From contig WTXD01000036.1 in assembly GCA_022496205.1 (NCBI GenBank), positions 186,001 through 250,000 of the forward strand: a stretch of DNA of 64,000 nucleotides. The letters run 5' to 3'. The translations under genes and the position numbers were made by a program. The number at the start of each line of letters is the position of its first letter. Positions within the stretch are counted from its first letter, which is position 1. This DNA is from Gloeopeniophorella convolvens. Taxonomy: Eukaryota; Basidiomycota; Agaricomycetes; Russulales. The notes below the pieces were generated by a model that had not been told where the DNA came from, searched no databases, and saw only the letters and a list, made by a program, of their open reading frames with translations. Positions 59,079-64,000 of the stretch are shown piece by piece.

Positions 59079-59950
59079 CTAACATGCGCACCCGCCCGCG
59101 TCGTCTTCCTCCTGCTCCTGCGACAGGTCGATGTTCCCCGGCATGTTCGCCTGCGCGCGCGCGGCGGCAGCGGCGGGCGCACGCGCCTTGGCCGCCGATG
59201 CCCGGGGCGTCTCCTCGGCCCACAGCGCGGGCGTGTCGATGATGCGCGCGACGACGTCGCTGAACGCCTCGGTCACGCCGACGGCCGTCTTGGCAGAGGC
59301 CTCGACGAACAGGCAGCCCGTGCGCTCCGCGAACGCCGCGGCCTCCGCCGTCGGTACTTGCCGCGAGTACTCCTGCGCGTGTAGGGTCAGTTGGGAGCGG
59401 GGAGGGACGAGGATGAGGGGACGCACCTTGTCGAGCTTGTTCCCAACGACGATCTTGACGACCTCGGGTGGGACGTACGTCTCGAGCTCGTCGAGCCAGC
59501 GCGGGAGCGCTTCAAATGACTCGCGGCTCGACACGTCGTACACTGCCCCGGGCAGGTCAGCGCCGGGCGGAGAGAGAGATGCGCATGACGACGCACCGAG
59601 GACGACGCCCTGCGCGCCGCGATAGTATGACGCCGTGATGGTGCGGAAGCGTTCCTGGCCCGCTGTGTCCTGGTGCGCCCGCCGCGCCGTCAGCGCTACG
59701 CGCATGCACGCGCACATGCGCATGGGGAGGTACGCACCCATATGCTCATCTTCACCCGCCGCCCCTTGACCTCCATCTTATGCACGCGGAAGTCGACGCC
59801 GATCGTCGCGCTCGCCTCGTCCTCGGGTAGCCACTGCTTGTCAGAGAAGCGCAGCAGCAGGCTGCTCTTCCCGACGGACGAGTTCCCGATGAGCAGGAGC
59901 TTGACGTTGAGCAGCTCCTGTGACTGGGCTGTCGCTGGTGTTGGTGCCAT
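59079..59950 (-). CDS. Rab18-like small GTPase, copy 5 (canonical)
   Basis: ATG 59950 opens MAPTPATAQSQELLNVKLLL. All five GTPase boxes are standard: [30 protein letters not shown] and EASAKTAVG. The effector-region and RabF blocks (ITASYYRGAQGVV, ESFEALPRWLDELETYV) match Rab18. The hypervariable tail is Ala-rich, then NMPGNIDLSQEQEEDDAGGC, ending Cys-Ala-Cys, the expected prenylation signal. High GC and no lost residues suggest this is the functional parent, likely on lipid droplets and endoplasmic reticulum. Five exons; stop at 59079. The other four copies upstream probably arose from it. Confidence 0.93.
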
Positions 59951-60444
59951 TGTGCGGTGCGAGGATCACGAGTAGATTAGTGGTAGGAAGGGTATTGGTT
60001 GCAGAACCGGGTCGTCAGATCGTGAGTGCGGGTCCGGGGTGTGGTATGCGCTGATAGGGCGTGCGATCTAGAGTATGCCCGTGGTCGAAGTCGTGGTGGT
60101 ACAGAATAAGCAGCAGAGCCTTGTGTTTCGACTTGCGGACGCCACGGGGCCCAAGGCAGACACCAATTATGCTGGGGGCGGTCCGGTGTGCCACAGCTGA
60201 TGTCACCGCCCCAAGCACACCCACAAACCTCGCTTGTTGTCACACGCATCCTCGCATCCAAACACGAAGAACTCTGAAGAACTGGGCTCACGCGCCCTGC
60301 TCATTAAACTGTACATACATCCGAGACCGAAACTAAGTAAGGAGCCGTGTGCGTAGTATCGTAGGGATAGTATGAATGCATGCAAGAAGGTAGAGAAGGC
60401 TTTAAGTCAGTTAGCTTGCTCTATACGAGATCTAGGCAGACAGA
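59951..60444. other. Spacer between Rab copy 5 and fungalysin
   Basis: Promoter of Rab copy 5 and 3' flank of the peptidase; no gene seen. Confidence 0.45.
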
Positions 60445-63272
60445 TCACGCCCACGGCCAGTCTTCTTCAGGCTCATCGTCGTCGGGCTCGCCGGGGGTGG
60501 GGTCAGGCCCCGGGATGGGCTTGGGAGTCTTGTCAGCGTGGCACACGGCGGGAACATCGAAGCCCTAGACACATATGTTAGAGACATGGGACATTGTGAT
60601 GGAGGCACGGGCAACTCACGTTGGTGCGGACTCCTCCACCCCACGGGGTGCGGCCATCGACACGGGCGTCCTTGCCAAGTCCCTTCTCCGCGAACGCGAG
60701 CCACAGCTCGCAGAAGTTCTCACCACCGGTGAGAACCTGGTCGGCCTGGATGATCGCGTCACGTGCGTCGAAGAAGCTTGGGCGGCACTGCTGCAACTTC
60801 ATGCCGTTCAGGACAAGCTGGACGATGAGCGAGTTGCCGTGCTTCGGGACGAGCGGCTTGGGCGCGCCCGAGGGAGTAAACTCCTGTGGGCGGTAGAAGT
60901 CGCCGGTCGGAACTGTACCGTTCTCGAGCGGAACTGGCGGGAAGAGCGACTCGATGAACCCGTGCTTCGCAATCAGGCGCTGCGAGACAACCCAGAGGAT
61001 CTGCGCCCAGACTTCGCCGATAGCGTGGACACCCCAATAGCCGGGCTTGTCAAGAGTCTTGTAGCTCGACGGGTTAACGGTGTCGTTCTACGCAACGGTC
61101 AGGATCTTTTGCGGCAGAGTGGACTGGTGGATCATACAAGAGAATACGGGTAGTTGCGGATCCCTTTCTCTTGATTGGCAGCCCAGGCACCCATGGGAAA
61201 GTCTGAGTAAGTCGCCTTGCTGCGGATAGTTGTGGCAAGGAAATCTGGCAGGGCTTATCAACGCAAACTCCGACCTGAGAAAGATAAACAATTACCTCCC
61301 CAGCCCTCACCCATTCCGCCGCTCTCGCCCCAGCCGAGGCATCCAGAGTTGGCCGGTCCGCCAGTCAGACGTGTGCTGAGACCATGCGAGAGCTCGTGAA
61401 TGACAATGCCAGCCTCCAAATCGCCATCGCGGTAGGGGTTCGCGGTATTCCAAAGGTACATCCTGCAGCGGCCGTTCTGGCCATCTGGGGGAGTCATGAA
61501 GTTGGCATTGTTGTAGCCGGAACCGTCTTGAGCGTTCGCGATAACAGCGTCGTTCTCGGCACCACCGCGTCCAAAGTTGTGCTGTTGGAAGTTTCCGGAG
61601 ACTTCGTCAAAGCCGTAACTAGATAACGATACGTCGGTAAGTGAGTGGATATGTGAAGCAATAAGACATACCGATAGTAGAGATCGTGTACGAGGTTAGA
61701 AGTGAAGAAAAGTTGCGTGACAGTAGTGTTGATGTACTTCTTCGCCTCGTCCAGCGAGTCAGGCTTCTCCGTAAGCTTAGGGTTATATGTGAAATTGAAC
61801 AGCATATCCTCGCCGCCATCAGGGCGATAGTTGTGCAGCCAGCCGTTCTGGCCTTCCCAGTTCTCATGGGCGAACACCTGACGGCAATGTAAGCGAAAGT
61901 ACACAAAAGCCAGACGTTGTTACGAACATTGTTGCCAAAAGTCGTGGTAAAGTTCGAGTACAGGCCCTTCTTCTTGAGGTTGGAGGAGAGTGGGTCATTA
62001 GCAACGGGGATGACGTGCCAGCCAAGAGGGCTAGCCAGAGAATCGAAGTTCTCCTTGACTAAAGAGCGATTGCCTTCAGAAGGATCGTTGATACCGAATG
62101 CAAATACGTTATATCTGGCAGGCGGATGCTGAGGCTCAGATGGGAGGGGAGAGTCGGACGCCCAGTCGATGACGGAAAGGATACGGTGAGGCGCCTGGAT
62201 TGACACCACAGCCTCATACCAGTTGTCTTGCATTTCGACTTCGAACTACAATACGTTAGAGAGCTGCAAATCTAGAAATCGCTTCATGACCCTTACCCGC
62301 CAAGCGTGCATAAGCACAGTCTTGTCGCCATCCGGAAGCTGAATGTAGACGGGCCTCGCCTTGACGGGAGAAACAGCATCGGGGACGTTCTTGATCACCT
62401 CGACACCAATGGCTTCATCATTGCTAATGAAATGGGACTCGAACCAGGATGTCATGCCAGCCAGGATGTCGTCATGCGAATTGAGGATCTTCGCAGCTAC
62501 CTCATCGTTGGGCGTAGCCGCAACCATGAACTGAAGGAGCGCATAACGAGGGTCGAGCATGTCCTCAGGCTTGACCAGACCCCGCGCAGCAAACTCGTAG
62601 GGCGTATCGACGTGCTTGCAGTTCCAGCTGTGGAGACGATGCATGCGCTCAAGCGGCTCGTCCGCGGGGAGCGATGAGGACATGGTCACCTGACCCGAGG
62701 CGGCGACGCGCTGTTGGAGCGCATCAGCGCGCTCGATCAACTGGTCCTGTAAGAGGCCGCAGAATTCGGCATGAGGACCAGGCGTGACCGGATCATCCAT
62801 GAAGGAGTTAGGCGCATCGCCACGGTAAAACTGGGGTACTGGTGTAAGCGCTCTGCCAGCGGAGTGACAGGCACGCGACACTAACCGAGTCACCATAGGA
62901 GATAACAGTACCGCCCTTCACGTTGACGTTGATGTCGCCGTCCGCAACTTCGACGCCGTTGACCATCTGGCGGAAGTAGACGTGCGTGACCCCAGTAGCC
63001 TTATCGGTGTACGAATCCTTGCGTATCGCGAACCGGTTATCTCCAGAAATCTGGTCCTGGAGAAGCTCCGACACGAAGCTGCGGGCGATCTCGTACGGAT
63101 CCGCAGTAAAAGCAGACGCCTTGGCATAGGAGACAGGACTGCTGTGGAACTTGGCATGTGGGTGCACAGGACCAAAGCCCATGGTCTTACGACGGGAGAC
63201 AGGGCCCTCATGTGCGAGCGAAGAGCCCGCAAGGCCCATGAGGGCGAGGGTGGTGGAAGTGAGGAGACGCAT
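60445..63272 (-). CDS. Secreted fungalysin metallopeptidase (M36)
   Basis: Extracellular zinc endopeptidase that degrades proteins such as collagen or elastin. ATG 63272 opens a signal peptide ([20 protein letters not shown]); an upstream in-frame ATG at 63383 is ignored because it would bury it. A propeptide (FTP-type) follows, with [20 protein letters not shown] and [16 protein letters not shown]. The mature part has [53 protein letters not shown] and the zinc motif [20 protein letters not shown] (HExxH) with the downstream glutamate in GMGEGW. Later blocks read [27 protein letters not shown] and [20 protein letters not shown]. The C-terminus is acidic ([12 protein letters not shown]). About nine exons; length fits the family near 750-800 residues. 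Confidence 0.92.
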
Positions 63273-63888
63273 GGGGGAAAGAGAGGGCGGGGGACCCAGA
63301 GACAACCGACCAGTCAAGGTGGTTGATATGGGAGTGGATAAAGGCCAGCGGACGAGCGGAGAGGCTCTTATCCGGCCCAGCACACCCGAGGATTCCCACG
63401 GTCACCCGCTCCGCCTTCCGAGTCCGACTGCGAGAGTCGACGCGCAGCGCCCGGCAACACTCGCCTCGGTTCGCTCTTAACGACATCCTCTCATCATCTG
63501 CTGTACTCCACTCCCTCGATACCCTTCTATATCTGCTCCTGCTCGTGCGCCCTACATAGCCTTCTATCTCGTGCTTATCTGCTGACGCTTCGCCCCGTGG
63601 CAGTACTGTCATCCCCATTTTCACAACAAACCTTACGCCAGCTCCGCAGAGCGACCCGCTTTCTCTCGGACAGACACCACTTAAAAGGCGATACCACACC
63701 AGCCTTGGCGGCTCTATCAGCGTGCGCCATCACAAACATGTCATTCGCGCCATGCCCCACGCTAACCCTATAGCGCAGTCCCACTAGCCACTTTTCACGA
63801 GGTTACTGTACTCCGGCTTCCTAGTCACCAAGAGCTTTCACAGATACAAGCAGCTCATCAACCATTCATTCACCGTACTACATCCACC
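63273..63888. other. Divergent intergenic region
   Basis: Shared upstream region of the fungalysin gene (-) and the partial gene at the right edge (+). No gene supported. Confidence 0.45.
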
Positions 63889-64000
63889 ATGCCTCCTAGA
63901 TCCGGCCTCGCGCTTACGGGGAATCGCATCTATGCTGCTTTCGTCGCGGCCGTGGGTCGTATGGACAAGTCTCTCGACCCAAGGGACACTCTCCGGCGGT
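63889..64000 (+). CDS. 5' end of a gene cut by the window edge
   Basis: ATG at 63889 after 'catccacc' opens MPPRSGLALTGNRIYAAFVA followed by AVGRMDKSLDPRDTLRR and runs off the edge in an open frame. Too short to identify. Confidence 0.5.
   Translation, partial: MPPRSGLALTGNRIYAAFVAAVGRMDKSLDPRDTLRR

Noticed and set aside
1..64000. CRISPR arrays, bacterial operons or plasmid features.
   Set aside because: Introns, tRNA intron and protein families are eukaryotic; no regularly spaced repeats were found.

Overview
The window is nuclear DNA of a filamentous basidiomycete, most likely an Agaricomycete. Genes carry short (about 45-110 bp) GT-AG introns, and the best recognised proteins (Rab18, Argonaute, DPH2, TOM70, a ZIP transporter, fungalysin, an F-box protein with the mushroom-type C-terminus) read like Agaricomycete versions. 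Species cannot be told from the sequence alone. Gene boundaries below come from reading frames and splice signals by eye; recognised families are named from memory of their motifs, without any database search.

Region 1 (1-15,000) is an unstable segmental array. A small unknown gene (family A, + strand) and a larger unknown gene (family B, - strand) lie tail to tail. The unit occurs three times (A2-B1, A3-B3, A4-B2) with an extra broken A1 at the left edge. A2, A3, A4 and B2 look intact; A1, B1 and B3 are broken. A 1,338-bp element with terminal inverted repeats sits in the middle unit, and the other units give its empty site, showing a TA target duplication. A second near-perfect inverted repeat lies between units 2 and 3. 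A decayed unknown gene sits at 607-1931.

Region 2 (15,000-38,000) is ordinary housekeeping sequence: F-box protein, a small helix-turn-helix protein, DPH2 and TOM70 diverging from a 141-bp promoter holding a 20-bp palindrome around CACGTG, an unknown small protein, a mini TOM70-like protein, a ZIP zinc transporter, an ornithine cyclodeaminase/mu-crystallin-like enzyme, an Argonaute and an EOS1-like membrane protein. The Argonaute and the unknown gene at 24,229 are each out of frame by one base at the same 13-base sequence, which looks like a recurring sequence error.

Region 3 (38,000-48,000) is a 4-kb gene-poor, partly very GC-rich stretch followed by a 1,510-residue RhoGEF-type protein.

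Region 4 (48,000-60,000) holds five Rab18-like small GTPases, all on the - strand, with an unknown gene and an intron-containing tRNA-Phe between the first two. One copy (59,079-59,950) looks canonical; the others have lost switch-II glutamine, NKxD/SAK residues or the C-terminal prenylation cysteines in different combinations. Region 5 (60,400-64,000) has a secreted M36 fungalysin metallopeptidase and the start of a further gene at the right edge.
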